From: Eubacteriales bacterium
GTDB lineage: Bacteria; Bacillota; Clostridia; Lachnospirales; Lachnospiraceae
Length of the DNA: 32,464 nucleotides
Assembly (NCBI GenBank): GCA_030526005.1
Contig: JAUNDP010000023.1
Location: forward strand, 1 to 32,464
Reading direction: 5' to 3'
This document shows positions 7,827-16,238 of the stretch, piece after piece (position 1 is the stretch's first letter; the number at the start of each line of letters is the position of its first letter). The translations under genes were made by a program, and so were the position numbers. The notes beneath the pieces were generated by a model that had not been told where the DNA came from, did not search any database, and saw only the letters and a list, made by a program, of their open reading frames with translations.

Positions 7827-10484
7827 TTATTTCTGACCTTCTGTTCCCTTGTATTCTGTTCCATAGTATGCTGCAAGATAGATCTCTTTGATTTCAGACA
7901 TCAATGGATATCTTGGGTTTGCGCCTGTACACTGATCGTCAAATGCCTTTTCCACCATCTCGTCCAATGTATCCAGGAAGTATTTTTCATCAATGCCATA
8001 ATCTTTGATACATTTCTTGATTCCGATTCTGGCAATCAGATCATCGAGCGCCTTTACTAACAGCTCAAATGTCTCTCTGTCATCTTTTCCGCAGATGCCT
8101 GCAAAACGAGCTGCTTCTGCATATCTTGCCAGAGCGTGCGGATACTGGTACTGTGAGAATGTTCCCATCTTTGTCGGAACTTCTGCCGCATTGTAGCGCA
8201 TTACCTTTGTCAGCAGCAGAGCGTTTGCCACACCGTGAGGCAGGTGATGGAATGCACCTAATTTGTGAGCCATGGAGTGGTTCAGACCGAGGAACGCATT
8301 TGCGAATGCCATACCAGCCATACAAGCGGCATTTGCCATTTTTTCACGGGCAATCGGATCATTTGCTCCATTTTCATATGCAGACGGCAGATACTCAAAT
8401 ACTGCTTTGATTGCCTTGAGGGCAAATCCGTCTGTGTATTCTGTTGCCATGATGGAAACGTATGCTTCCAGCGCATGTGTCATAACGTCGATACCAGATG
8501 CGCTTGTCAGTCCTTTTGGCTGATTCATCATATTGTCTGCGTCTACGATTGCCATATTTGGAAGCAGTTCGTAGTCTGCCAGAGGATATTTTGTTCCTGT
8601 CGTCTCGTCTGTGATGATCGCAAACGGAGTCACCTCAGAACCTGTTCCAGAAGATGTTGGGATTGCTACGAAATAAGCTTTCTCGCCCATCTTAGGGAAT
8701 GTATATACTCTCTTGCGGATATCCATGAAGTCCATAGCCATCTGCATGAAGTCAGCTTCTGGATGTTCATACAGAACCCACATGATTTTTGCAGCATCCA
8801 TAGCAGATCCGCCACCCAGTGCAATAATCACATCAGGCTCAAAGGATCTCATCTGTTCTGCACCTGCTTTTGCGCATCCCAGTGTCGGGTCTGGAGCCAC
8901 TTCATAGAAGCAGGTATGCTGGATTCCCATGCTGTCCAGTTTATCTTCAATCGCTTTTGTGTAGCCGTTTTTGTATAAGAATGTATCCGTAACGATAAAT
9001 GCTTTTTTCTTGTGCATGATCGTTCCCAATTCATCCAATGCTACTGGCATACAGCCTTTCTTAAAGTAAACTTTTTCCGGAGCTCTAAACCACAGCATAT
9101 TCTCTCTCCTTTCAGCTACCGTCTTAATGTTTAACAGATGTTTCACTCCAACGTTCTCGGAGATGGAATTTCCGCCCCAGGAACCACATCCCAGTGTCAG
9201 TGACGGCGCCAGCTTAAAGTTGTATAAGTCACCGATTCCTCCGTGGGAAGAAGGTGTGTTGATCAGAACACGGCAGGTCTTCATTGCTGCTGCGTGTTTT
9301 GCAATTTTTTCTTTCTGTGCCGGATGAATATATAAGGAAGAGGTATGACCGTATCCGCCGTCTGCGACAAGTCTCTCTGCTTTTGCGATTGCCTCGTCAA
9401 AGTTGGCTGCCTTGTACATTGCAAGTACAGGGGACAGTTTCTCGTGAGCAAATTCTTCTGAGATATCTACGGATTCCACTTCACCGATCAGAATCTTTGT
9501 GGACTTTGGAACATCCACACCGGCTAACGCTGCGATTGTATGAGCAGACTGTCCTACGATTTTTGCATTTAATGCGCCGTTGATGATGATCGTCTTGCGC
9601 ACTTTTTCCAGTTCTTCCTCATTTAAGAAATAGCATCCGCGGTATGCAAATTCTTTCTTTACTTCATCATAGATATCGCCTACCACTGTGACAGACTGCT
9701 CGGAAGCACAGATCATACCATTGTCAAATGTCTTGGAATGGATGATGGAGTTTACAGCCAGTTTGATATCTGCTGTATCGTCGATGATAACAGGTGTATT
9801 TCCAGCTCCAACGCCGAGCGCCGGTTTTCCTGAAGAATAAGCTGCTTTTACCATTCCAGGTCCTCCTGTTGCCAGGATGCAGTCTGCTTCTCTCATTACT
9901 TCGTTTGTCAGCTCGATGGAAGGAACATCAATCCATCCGATGATTTCTTCTGGAGCTCCTGCTTTTACTGCTGCGTCCAGTACTGTTTTTGCCGCTGCGA
10001 TTGTGCAGGCTTTTGCACGAGGATGCGGGCTGATGATGATCGCATTTCTTGTCTTTAAAGCGATCAGCGTCTTAAAGATTGCTGTGGAGGTCGGGTTTGT
10101 TGTAGGAATAACAGCTGCAATCAGTCCCAGAGGCTCTGCCACTTTTTTGATTCCGTATGCTGGATCTTCTTCAATTACGCCGCATGTCTTTGTGTTTTTG
10201 TACGCATTGTAAATGTACTCTGCCGCATAATGATTTTTGATGATTTTATCTTCTACAATTCCCATACCAGTCTCGGCAACTGCCTGTTTTGCAAGCGGAA
10301 TACGCGCCATATTTGCAGCCATAGCAGCTTCAAAGAAAATCTTGTCTACCTGCTCCTGTGTATAGGTCGCAAATTTTTTCTGTGCTTCACGCATAACAGC
10401 CAGCTTTGCTCTCAGGGAATCTACACTATCTACTAAGTTTGAGGTGGTATTGACAGTTTCATTTTTTGCTGTTTCTTTTGCCAT
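7827..10484 (-). CDS. adhE: Bifunctional acetaldehyde-CoA/alcohol dehydrogenase AdhE
   Basis: AdhE reduces acetyl-CoA to acetaldehyde and then ethanol using two NADH, regenerating NAD+ in fermentation, and forms cytoplasmic helical filaments (spirosomes). From the chosen ATG it has 885 residues, normal for the family. The start is set by an AAGGAGGA site at 10491-10498; a 29-residue upstream extension lacks one. The aldehyde dehydrogenase half (about 20-450) has its catalytic cysteine in NGMICASEQ (C259). The iron-dependent alcohol dehydrogenase half (about 470-880) has the nucleotide loop GGGSAMDAAK (557-566) and iron ligands D666, H670, H736 and H750. The gene is monocistronic with its own promoter, overlapped by two Rex-like boxes, and a terminator, so redox-responsive repression is expected. 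Confidence 0.97.
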   Translation of the reverse strand: MAKETAKNETVNTTSNLVDSVDSLRAKLAVMREAQKKFATYTQEQVDKIFFEAAMAANMARIPLAKQAVAETGMGIVEDKIIKNHYAAEYIYNAYKNTKTCGVIEEDPAYGIKKVAEPLGLIAAVIPTTNPTSTAIFKTLIALKTRNAIIISPHPRAKACTIAAAKTVLDAAVKAGAPEEIIGWIDVPSIELTNEVMREADCILATGGPGMVKAAYSSGKPALGVGAGNTPVIIDDTADIKLAVNSIIHSKTFDNGMICASEQSVTVVGDIYDEVKKEFAYRGCYFLNEEELEKVRKTIIINGALNAKIVGQSAHTIAALAGVDVPKSTKILIGEVESVDISEEFAHEKLSPVLAMYKAANFDEAIAKAERLVADGGYGHTSSLYIHPAQKEKIAKHAAAMKTCRVLINTPSSHGGIGDLYNFKLAPSLTLGCGSWGGNSISENVGVKHLLNIKTVAERRENMLWFRAPEKVYFKKGCMPVALDELGTIMHKKKAFIVTDTFLYKNGYTKAIEDKLDSMGIQHTCFYEVAPDPTLGCAKAGAEQMRSFEPDVIIALGGGSAMDAAKIMWVLYEHPEADFMQMAMDFMDIRKRVYTFPKMGEKAYFVAIPTSSGTGSEVTPFAIITDETTGTKYPLADYELLPNMAIVDADNMMNQPKGLTSASGIDVMTHALEAYVSIMATEYTDGFALKAIKAVFEYLPSAYENGANDPIAREKMANAACMAGMAFANAFLGLNHSMAHKLGAFHHLPHGVANALLLTKVMRYNAAEVPTKMGTFSQYQYPHALARYAEAARFAGICGKDDRETFELLVKALDDLIARIGIKKCIKDYGIDEKYFLDTLDEMVEKAFDDQCTGANPRYPLMSEIKEIYLAAYYGTEYKGTEGQK

Positions 10485-10587
10485 CTTCGTTCCTCCTTTA
10501 TAATCCGCGGTTTCAGACAATGTCTGTTTCGTCCGCATCGTTTCTATTTGTCTGTATGGAGAGTTCTCCATTTCTTGCCTTCGTTAT

Positions 10588-10605
10588 TTGTTAATCATTT
10601 AACGA
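10588..10605 (-). promoter_or_regulatory. Rex-like operator 1 at the adhE start region
   Basis: On the plus strand the site reads TTGTTAA-N4-TTAACGA, one base from the perfect Rex palindrome TTGTTAA-N4-TTAACAA known from Firmicutes. It covers the predicted transcription start, so a bound repressor would block initiation. Rex releases DNA at high NADH/NAD+. Confidence 0.7.
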
Positions 10606-10609
10606 TCTC

Positions 10610-10638
10610 AGAATATCACATTGTTAAATGTTTGTCAA
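10610..10638 (-). promoter_or_regulatory. adhE promoter overlapped by Rex-like operator 2
   Basis: On the minus strand a perfect TTGACA (10633-10638), a 17-nt spacer and TATTCT (10610-10615), with an upstream TG extension of the -10, form a good sigma-A promoter. A second Rex-like box (10621-10638) reads TTGACAA-N4-TTAACAA on the minus strand and overlaps the -35 and spacer. No terminator was found between ppiB and this promoter. Confidence 0.75.
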
Positions 10639-10668
10639 TATAATTTTTCAAAATCATTCTAAAATTTT

Positions 10669-11190
10669 TTAGCACTTTTCCGGTTCCGGATATTCTTCCC
10701 CGAATGTTTCTACCGTCATAGAGCTGATTTTCTGCGGAACCAGAGGGCGATCAGAATAATCCGTGTCTGCCTGCGCAATTTTATCCACAATGTCCATGCC
10801 TTCAATTACTTTTCCGAATGCCGCATAGGCCCCGTCCAGATGAGGCGCCGCCTTGTGCATGATAAAGAACTGAGAGCCTGCGGAATCCGGGTGCATTGCT
10901 CTTGCCATAGATAAAACGCCCGGCGTATGTTTAAACTGATTTGTAAATCCATTCTGGCTGAATTCTCCTTTGATGCTGTATCCTGGATCTCCCATTCCGT
11001 TTCCGTTCGGACATCCTCCCTGAATCATAAATCCTTCTATTACTCTGTGAAAGATCAATCCGTCATAAAAACCTTTTTTTACAAGACTGATAAAATTATT
11101 TACTGTATTTGGAGCTACATTTGGATACAGCTCTGCTTTCATGATATCACCATTCTCCATAGTGATCGTTACGATTGGATTCTGTGCCAT
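10669..11190 (-). CDS. ppiB: Cyclophilin-type peptidyl-prolyl cis-trans isomerase
   Basis: This single-domain cyclophilin of 173 residues accelerates cis-trans isomerisation of proline peptide bonds during folding. The active-site block FHRVIEGFMIQGG (47-59) carries the catalytic arginine and the conserved glutamine, and AGSQFFIM (residues about 103-110) completes the binding pocket. There is no signal peptide, so it is probably cytoplasmic. It lies between topB and adhE in the same direction but has its own promoter about 105 nt upstream. The C-terminal extension after the fold (EEYPEPEKC) is short and of unknown use. Confidence 0.95.
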   Translation of the reverse strand: MAQNPIVTITMENGDIMKAELYPNVAPNTVNNFISLVKKGFYDGLIFHRVIEGFMIQGGCPNGNGMGDPGYSIKGEFSQNGFTNQFKHTPGVLSMARAMHPDSAGSQFFIMHKAAPHLDGAYAAFGKVIEGMDIVDKIAQADTDYSDRPLVPQKISSMTVETFGEEYPEPEKC

Positions 11191-11293
11191 AATCTTTTTC
11201 CTTTCTTTTCATCAGATGCTTTTTATTCTGTATCATTCAGAAAAGGGGACTGTAAAACATTCTTTTGTTGTTGGCTCCTTTTCTGCTGTGTTT

Positions 11294-11322
11294 ATTATAA
11301 TATGCCCCGCATGGCGTTGCAA
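11294..11322 (-). promoter_or_regulatory. Promoter of ppiB
   Basis: On the minus strand TTGCAA (11317-11322), a 17-nt spacer and a perfect TATAAT (11294-11299) form a sigma-A promoter about 100 nt before the ppiB ATG. The topB-ppiB gap has no clear terminator hairpin. Confidence 0.65.
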
Positions 11323-11372
11323 GAAAATTCCTGTGTTTCTATGTTTTATTCCAAAATCTTTTCTTTGCTTTT

Positions 11373-13556
11373 TTATTTTTCCTGCAATTTCTGAAGTGCA
11401 ATCGCAAATGCATTGTTTAAAGGTTCTTCTTCTTTTTTCATTTTATTCAGATAGCGGTTTACATCTTTTTTGGAAACACCGGCGCCCTCTTTCTTTCTGC
11501 GTTCCTGGAAAGAGGTCAGCTTTTCTTTATATCCGCAGGCACAGACGAAAATCTGAGCTTCTCCCTTTCCTCTTAATTCCATCTTTTTATGACATTTTGG
11601 ACATCGCGCATTTGATGTGCGTGAAATCGTCTCCCGATGGCCGCATTCTCTGTCCTGGCAAACCAGCATCGTACTGTTTTTTCCTTTTACCAGCAGCATC
11701 GGTTTTCCGCAGTCCGGACATTTTTTATTCGTCATATTGTCGTGGCGGAATTTTCCTTCTCCCGTCTTAATTTCCTCTGTGATTTCATCCGTATACTGTT
11801 CAATCTCTTTCATAAACGCATCCCGACGCAGTTTTCCTTCGGAGATCTGTGCCAGTTTTCGCTCCCATTTTGCTGTCAGCTCCGGTTTTCTCAGATCTTC
11901 CGGAACAAGCTGCAGCAACTGTTTTGCTTTCGATGTCAGATAGATATCTTTTCCTCTTTTTTCCAGAAGGAAGCTGTGAAACAGCTTTTCAATGATATCC
12001 GCTCTCGTGGCTACGGTTCCCAATCCTCCTGTCTCTCCCAATGTTTTGATATCTTCTTTTTTATTGCTTTCCATATATTTGACAGGATTCTCCATCGCAG
12101 ACAGCAGAGTTGCCTCATTAAACGGAGCCGGAGGAGTTGTCTTGCCTTCCGTCATCGTCAGAGAGACAATCGGATATGCACTGCCTTTTTTCAAGTCCGG
12201 CATTATCATCGTCTCTGCCTCATTTTCCTCCTCTTCATCTGTCTCGTTTTCATAAATTTCTTTCCAGCCCAGGTTTTTCACAATCTTGCCTTTCACCGTA
12301 AACAATTCTGTTCCGATTTTCATCTGAATTGTCGTCTGCTCATATTCAAACGGAGGATACATCACAGCCAAAAATCTTCTGACAACGAGATCGTAAATCT
12401 TTCTCTCTTCATTTGTCATATGATCCAGCTGTACGAACTGTTCTGTCGGAATGATTGCATGGTGATCGCTCACCTTGCTGTTGTCAACAAATGGCTGTTT
12501 TCCCTCAAATTTTTTTCTCATCAAAGGGGCTGCCAGCTTTCTGTACGGCCCCACGCTGCATGCTTGCAGTCTCTCATGGAGCGTTCCGACGACATCGCTC
12601 GTCAGGTATCTGGAATCTGTCCGAGGATACGTCAGAACTTTATGATTTTCATACAGACGCTGCATGATATTCAATGTCTCTTTTGCTGAATAATTATATC
12701 TTTTATTGGCGTCACGCTGCAGCTCAGTCAGATCATACAGCTGGGGCGCCATCTTCTTTTTCGCCGTCTTTGTAATCTCACTGACAATTCCAGACTTTCC
12801 ATTCAGTTCTTTTATGATCTTTTCGATTCGTTCTCTGTCAAAGGAACGTGTGCTTCCGGACTTTGTATCCTGCCATGTCAGACAGATTCCCTGCGTCCTC
12901 GCCTTAATCCCATAATAAGACTGCGGGCGGAAATTTTTGATTTCCTCTTCCTTTCGTGCAATCATCGCGAGGGTCGGCGTCTGTACACGGCCACATGAAA
13001 GCTGGGCATTATATTTACATGTCAGAGCCCGTGTCGCATTCATTCCCACCAGCCAGTCTGCCTCTGCTCTTGAGACAGCTGCACGGTACAGATTGTCATA
13101 GGAAGATCCTGGCTTCAGATTTGCAAATCCTTCTTTGATCGCTTTGTCTGTCACAGAGGAAATCCAGAGTCGGCGGATCGGTTTTTTGTTTCCGGCTTTC
13201 TCCAGAATCCATCGGGCTACCAACTCTCCTTCTCTTCCCGCATCCGTAGCGATGATGATGTCCTGAACATCGTTTCTGTGAATCTGTGTCTTAACTGCCT
13301 GAAACTGCTTTCCTGTCTGCCGGATCACTTCCAGTTTCATCGGTTTTGGCATCATCGGCAGATCTTCCATCTTCCACTCTTTATACCGGTTGTTGTACTG
13401 TTCCGGTTCTGCCAGTGTGACAAGGTGGCCCAGCCCCCATGTCACAATATATTGATTGCCTTCCAGCATTCCATTTCCATTTTTTGTGCATTTGAGCACA
13501 CGCGCGATATCTCTTCCGACGGAAGGTTTTTCTGCTATCACTAAAGTTTTTCCCAT
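11373..13556 (-). CDS. topB: DNA topoisomerase III (type IA)
   Basis: Type IA topoisomerases cut one DNA strand through a tyrosine, pass another, and reseal; topoisomerase III mainly decatenates replication and recombination intermediates. The 727-residue protein opens with a TOPRIM domain (LVIAEKPSVGRDIA, then ATDAGREGE at 103-111 for metal binding). The catalytic tyrosine is in LTYPRTDSRYL (Y310). The C-terminus has zinc-ribbon motifs, CPDCGKP...CQDRECG and CPKCHKK...CACG. The ATG at 13554-13556 has an AAGGAG site; a 22-residue TTG-initiated extension is rejected for lack of one. It is transcribed alone from an extended -10 promoter upstream. Full-length copies also occur on plasmids and conjugative elements, but nothing mobile is adjacent here. 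Confidence 0.95.
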   Translation of the reverse strand: MGKTLVIAEKPSVGRDIARVLKCTKNGNGMLEGNQYIVTWGLGHLVTLAEPEQYNNRYKEWKMEDLPMMPKPMKLEVIRQTGKQFQAVKTQIHRNDVQDIIIATDAGREGELVARWILEKAGNKKPIRRLWISSVTDKAIKEGFANLKPGSSYDNLYRAAVSRAEADWLVGMNATRALTCKYNAQLSCGRVQTPTLAMIARKEEEIKNFRPQSYYGIKARTQGICLTWQDTKSGSTRSFDRERIEKIIKELNGKSGIVSEITKTAKKKMAPQLYDLTELQRDANKRYNYSAKETLNIMQRLYENHKVLTYPRTDSRYLTSDVVGTLHERLQACSVGPYRKLAAPLMRKKFEGKQPFVDNSKVSDHHAIIPTEQFVQLDHMTNEERKIYDLVVRRFLAVMYPPFEYEQTTIQMKIGTELFTVKGKIVKNLGWKEIYENETDEEEENEAETMIMPDLKKGSAYPIVSLTMTEGKTTPPAPFNEATLLSAMENPVKYMESNKKEDIKTLGETGGLGTVATRADIIEKLFHSFLLEKRGKDIYLTSKAKQLLQLVPEDLRKPELTAKWERKLAQISEGKLRRDAFMKEIEQYTDEITEEIKTGEGKFRHDNMTNKKCPDCGKPMLLVKGKNSTMLVCQDRECGHRETISRTSNARCPKCHKKMELRGKGEAQIFVCACGYKEKLTSFQERRKKEGAGVSKKDVNRYLNKMKKEEEPLNNAFAIALQKLQEK

Positions 13557-13687
13557 TGTTTTACTCCTTTTCTGCTGCACTTTGACACTCCCTGCCGTTA
13601 AAACCGGGAATTCTAAGGGCAATTTAATAAATAGATCCCTATAATAATGATTTTCTCTATTTCATCCATTTTTCTGATACTTTTTTG

Positions 13688-13696
13688 ATTATATCA
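13688..13696 (-). promoter_or_regulatory. Extended -10 promoter of topB
   Basis: The minus strand reads TGA-TATAAT (TATAAT at 13688-13693), an extended -10 with no good -35. It gives a leader of about 125 nt before topB. The whole 13557-13908 gap (352 nt) between topB and the divergent membrane protein gene holds this promoter, the promoter of the other gene and an inverted repeat. No further gene was seen. Confidence 0.5.
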
Positions 13697-13745
13697 TAAT
13701 TTTACTGCTGCCAGTTCATTTTTTCTTCTTTCCCTAAAAGCCCCC

Positions 13746-13774
13746 TTGCACTTCTTTCTATCGTCGTTTAAAAT
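13746..13774 (+). promoter_or_regulatory. Promoter of the 13909 membrane protein gene
   Basis: TTGCAC (13746-13751), a 17-nt spacer and TAAAAT (13769-13774) make a plausible sigma-A promoter on the plus strand. The inferred start near 13781 falls just before an inverted repeat. Confidence 0.5.
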
Positions 13775-13783
13775 AAAAATAAA

Positions 13784-13820
13784 GCATATGATTCCGATTC
13801 GTTTTTTATGTGTCATATGC
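13784..13820 (+). repeat. Inverted repeat downstream of the 13746 promoter
   Basis: GCATATGA (13784-13791) and TCATATGC (13813-13820) are perfect 8-base inverted repeats 21 nt apart, starting at about +3 of the predicted transcript. They could be an operator for a dimeric repressor or a leader hairpin. No T run follows on the plus strand, so it is not a terminator in that direction. Confidence 0.5.
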
Positions 13821-13908
13821 CCTAATGAAAGAATGTAATGCAAAGTCCTGCTTCAGGATAGCTGATAATTTTTAATATATAATCTAATGTATGAAAGGGG
13901 TTTTTTTT

Positions 13909-14592
13909 ATGAGTACAAAACAACATCATTCTCAAAGCGGCAGAAAAATTATTCCGTACAACTATGCTTCTGCCGATCCTTCCTCACAGCGCAGAAAAAA
14001 TCTAAGAAAATCCCGCAGCTCTCTCACTGTCCGTGAGCAGCAAACGATACGGCTTCTCTTATTCGGAACAGGCGCTCTTGTGATTCTTGCGGCTGTCATT
14101 TTTTTTATCTTTTATTCGCGTTCCAGATTGGTACCCTATCCTATCATTGAAAACCTCGCTCCGGAATCCCCACTGTTTGAGGAGTCTGCCTCCAGTCTTT
14201 ACCGGCTTCCGGAATCACTTTCTGAATATGAAACCCGCGTCAATCAAAATTTATCCTCATTGATCCCCAATTACGACTGTTCTGAGGCTCATATTTCGAT
14301 CTTTTACTATCCAAACTGGGATGAAAAAGGAGATCTGGGCAGAATCACCTATACGTCTAAAAAACATTCTGCATTCCTCTCCATCTCAAAAACTGCCTCA
14401 CCGGCTCCAGCAGAGTTATTTTCCTCTGCCGGAAAGTCTGTGATTGGTTCCACAGATGTTTATTTTGGATATACGCAAAGTCCTGAAACCTTTTATGCCG
14501 CCTGGGAAAAAGATGACATTTACTATTGTCTTTCTCAGCAGGATGTATCCCATGCCAGCTTTTCTGATCTTGTCGAATCCATTCTGGCATAA
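13909..14592 (+). CDS. Single-pass membrane protein of unknown function (weak DUF4367 likeness)
   Basis: This 227-residue protein starts at the ATG at 13909, after an AAAGGGG site; an ATG six codons earlier overlaps that site and is rejected. It has a basic, Ser-rich cytoplasmic N-terminus (1-45, with RRKNLRKSR), one transmembrane helix (about 48-69) and an extracytoplasmic domain. The end of that domain, with VYFGYTQSPETFYAAWEKDDIYYCLSQQDV split over residues about 182-212, resembles the last part of DUF4367 domains. I do not recognise a named family with certainty. It is the only plus-strand gene for several kb, stands alone between its own promoter and a bidirectional terminator, and has no sigma factor partner. 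Confidence 0.75.
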   Translation: MSTKQHHSQSGRKIIPYNYASADPSSQRRKNLRKSRSSLTVREQQTIRLLLFGTGALVILAAVIFFIFYSRSRLVPYPIIENLAPESPLFEESASSLYRLPESLSEYETRVNQNLSSLIPNYDCSEAHISIFYYPNWDEKGDLGRITYTSKKHSAFLSISKTASPAPAELFSSAGKSVIGSTDVYFGYTQSPETFYAAWEKDDIYYCLSQQDVSHASFSDLVESILA

Positions 14593-14622
14593 AAAAAACA
14601 TCGCGTTTGCGAGATTCTCCAT

Positions 14623-14669
14623 AAAAAAAGAATTCTGATACCTTTTTCGGCGTCAGAATTCTTTTTTAT
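14623..14669. terminator. Bidirectional terminator between convergent genes
   Basis: A perfect stem pairs an A-rich arm ending GAATTCTGA (14630-14638) with TCAGAATTC (14653-14661), flanked by seven A on the left and six T on the right. It serves both the plus-strand membrane protein gene and the minus-strand DUF3783-ftsW-DUF1292 operon. Confidence 0.9.
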
Positions 14670-14674
14670 TTTCT

Positions 14675-14989
14675 TTAATCTACTTTTGTGAAGTCACTCT
14701 CGTCCATTTCTTCCTCTTCCAGACCTTCTTCCATTCCTTTCTCTACTTCTGAAAGAATTTCTTCCATCATCTTCCATTCTTCTTCTGTCTCCAGCGGATA
14801 CAATTCTTCTGTTCCTTTTTCTGCGTCAAAGAAAGACGCGTATACATTGACATATCCTTCCTCGCTGAGAGAATTATCTGTGTATAACACATAACTTCTT
14901 CCATTGTCTTCATTGTCAATCGTAAACAATGCCTCAAAGTTTCCTGTTGAGCTGCTTTCTTTTACATCTGCTAATTTCCACTTTTTCAT
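14675..14989 (-). CDS. DUF1292 family protein
   Basis: This is a 104-residue acidic protein of the DUF1292 (YrzB-like) family. Recognisable family stretches are EALFTIDNEDNGRSYVLYTD (19-38), the VNVYASFFD segment (47-55) and the LETEEEWKMMEEIL end (66-79). After the fold comes an acidic tail rich in Glu and Asp (about 80-104). The function of the family is unknown. The gene is last in the operon, 19 nt after ftsW. In many Clostridia DUF1292 genes instead sit beside the Holliday-junction resolvase RuvX gene, so this is probably a second, operon-specific copy (inference). Confidence 0.85.
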   Translation of the reverse strand: MKKWKLADVKESSSTGNFEALFTIDNEDNGRSYVLYTDNSLSEEGYVNVYASFFDAEKGTEELYPLETEEEWKMMEEILSEVEKGMEEGLEEEEMDESDFTKVD

Positions 14990-15008
14990 TTTTCTTTTTT
15001 CCTTTCTC

Positions 15009-16220
15009 TTATCTTATTCCTTTTCTCTTCTGTTTTACCTCTTTTTCAAAATCCCGCAGCATCCTGTACCGTCTCACAGACAAGACAAGCCCGATTTCCG
15101 AAAACATGATTAAAAGCGCACTTCCTCCATAACTGATAAATGGAAGGCTGACGCCAGTATTGGGAAACACATTCAGAGAAACCGCTACATTGACAATCGT
15201 CTGAAAACTGAGATGAAGCGCCACACCAGTAGCAATCATTGCTCCGTACAAGTCTTTTGCCGAGATGGCAACACGCACAATCTGAAGAATCAGATATCCC
15301 AGTAAAATCAGAACAATCATTCCTCCAAAAATTCCAAGCTCTTCACAGATAATTGCGAAGATCATATCATTTTGCGGCTCTGGAATTTTTCCCAGCTTCT
15401 GCATACTTTTTCCAAGTCCTTTTCCAAACAGCCCCCCTGAACCAACTGCATACAGAGACTGTAAAATCTGGTCACTGAAAACATCTTTATATTTCTCAGG
15501 GTCCATCCATCCTAAAATTCGTTTTGCCTGATATCCCATCTGATTCGCTGTCTCCGGGTCCGGCAGGTTATAGTACATATAAATTAAAAGTGTGCTGACC
15601 AGCACTGCTGCTGCCGCTCCGACAACAAGATGAAATTTTTGCGTGTTTGACCAAATAAATGTCATTCCATATGTGATCATCAGCATAATCAGACACGATG
15701 ACAGGTTACTGGAAATTCTCAAAATTAAAAGTGCAAGGACTCCTGCGTACAGCCATATTTTAAAAACATTTTTCCAGTCTTTTGTCGGTTTTCCATACTG
15801 AGCCATGATAAATGCCAGAAATAGAATCAGCAGCAGCTTTGATGTTTCTCCGACGTGCAGCTGAAAGACAATCAGGTCAAGCCACCGCACGGCTCCGTTT
15901 GCTTCCACTCCAAGCGGAGTCTTCAGTAAAAGAATCAAGATCACATTGATCACGAAGACTCCCCAGCCCATCCAGTAGAAAATGTGATAGTCCAGATGCA
16001 CAAGGACAACAATCGCAATGACTCCAAGTCCAATGAACAGGAGCTGTTTCTTCAGCAGATTCATATCATCATAGTTAAAATCTGCACTTGTCGCACACAC
16101 ATAGCTGGATGCCGAATAGACCATCATACATCCAAACAGACATAAGAATATGAGCGCTATTATAATTTTCAGATCTACTCGTTCTGTATTATTCAAAAAT
16201 TCTTTAAATCGTTTTCTCAT
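15009..16220 (-). CDS. ftsW: SEDS-family peptidoglycan polymerase (FtsW/RodA/SpoVE type)
   Basis: SEDS proteins polymerise glycan strands from lipid II together with a class B penicillin-binding protein. This one has 403 residues and about ten hydrophobic helices. Family motifs present are YSASSY (35-40), NGAVRW (108-113), SGGLFGKGLGKS (261-272) and, in the extracellular loop, PEPQNDMIFAIICEE with the catalytic-position aspartate D285. The end has FISYGGSALL. The usual PDxGS/T motif after the fifth helix is replaced by SSNLSS (170-175), a divergence I associate with clostridial paralogues. Whether it acts in division, elongation or sporulation cannot be told: no penicillin-binding protein is adjacent. 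It lies between DUF3783 and DUF1292 genes with 18-19 nt gaps. Confidence 0.88.
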   Translation of the reverse strand: MRKRFKEFLNNTERVDLKIIIALIFLCLFGCMMVYSASSYVCATSADFNYDDMNLLKKQLLFIGLGVIAIVVLVHLDYHIFYWMGWGVFVINVILILLLKTPLGVEANGAVRWLDLIVFQLHVGETSKLLLILFLAFIMAQYGKPTKDWKNVFKIWLYAGVLALLILRISSNLSSCLIMLMITYGMTFIWSNTQKFHLVVGAAAAVLVSTLLIYMYYNLPDPETANQMGYQAKRILGWMDPEKYKDVFSDQILQSLYAVGSGGLFGKGLGKSMQKLGKIPEPQNDMIFAIICEELGIFGGMIVLILLGYLILQIVRVAISAKDLYGAMIATGVALHLSFQTIVNVAVSLNVFPNTGVSLPFISYGGSALLIMFSEIGLVLSVRRYRMLRDFEKEVKQKRKGIR

Positions 16221-16238
16221 CTGCCCTCTCCTAACCGT

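Noticed and set aside
8265-8978. A 237-codon plus-strand frame opposite adhE
   Set aside because: Antisense shadow of a well conserved gene, Cys/His-rich by codon complement, without a start signal.
11637-12689. A 350-codon open frame on the plus strand opposite topB
   Set aside because: It lies entirely antisense to topB, which has full family motifs; the translation is low-complexity Phe/Arg/Ser-rich and has no ribosome site.
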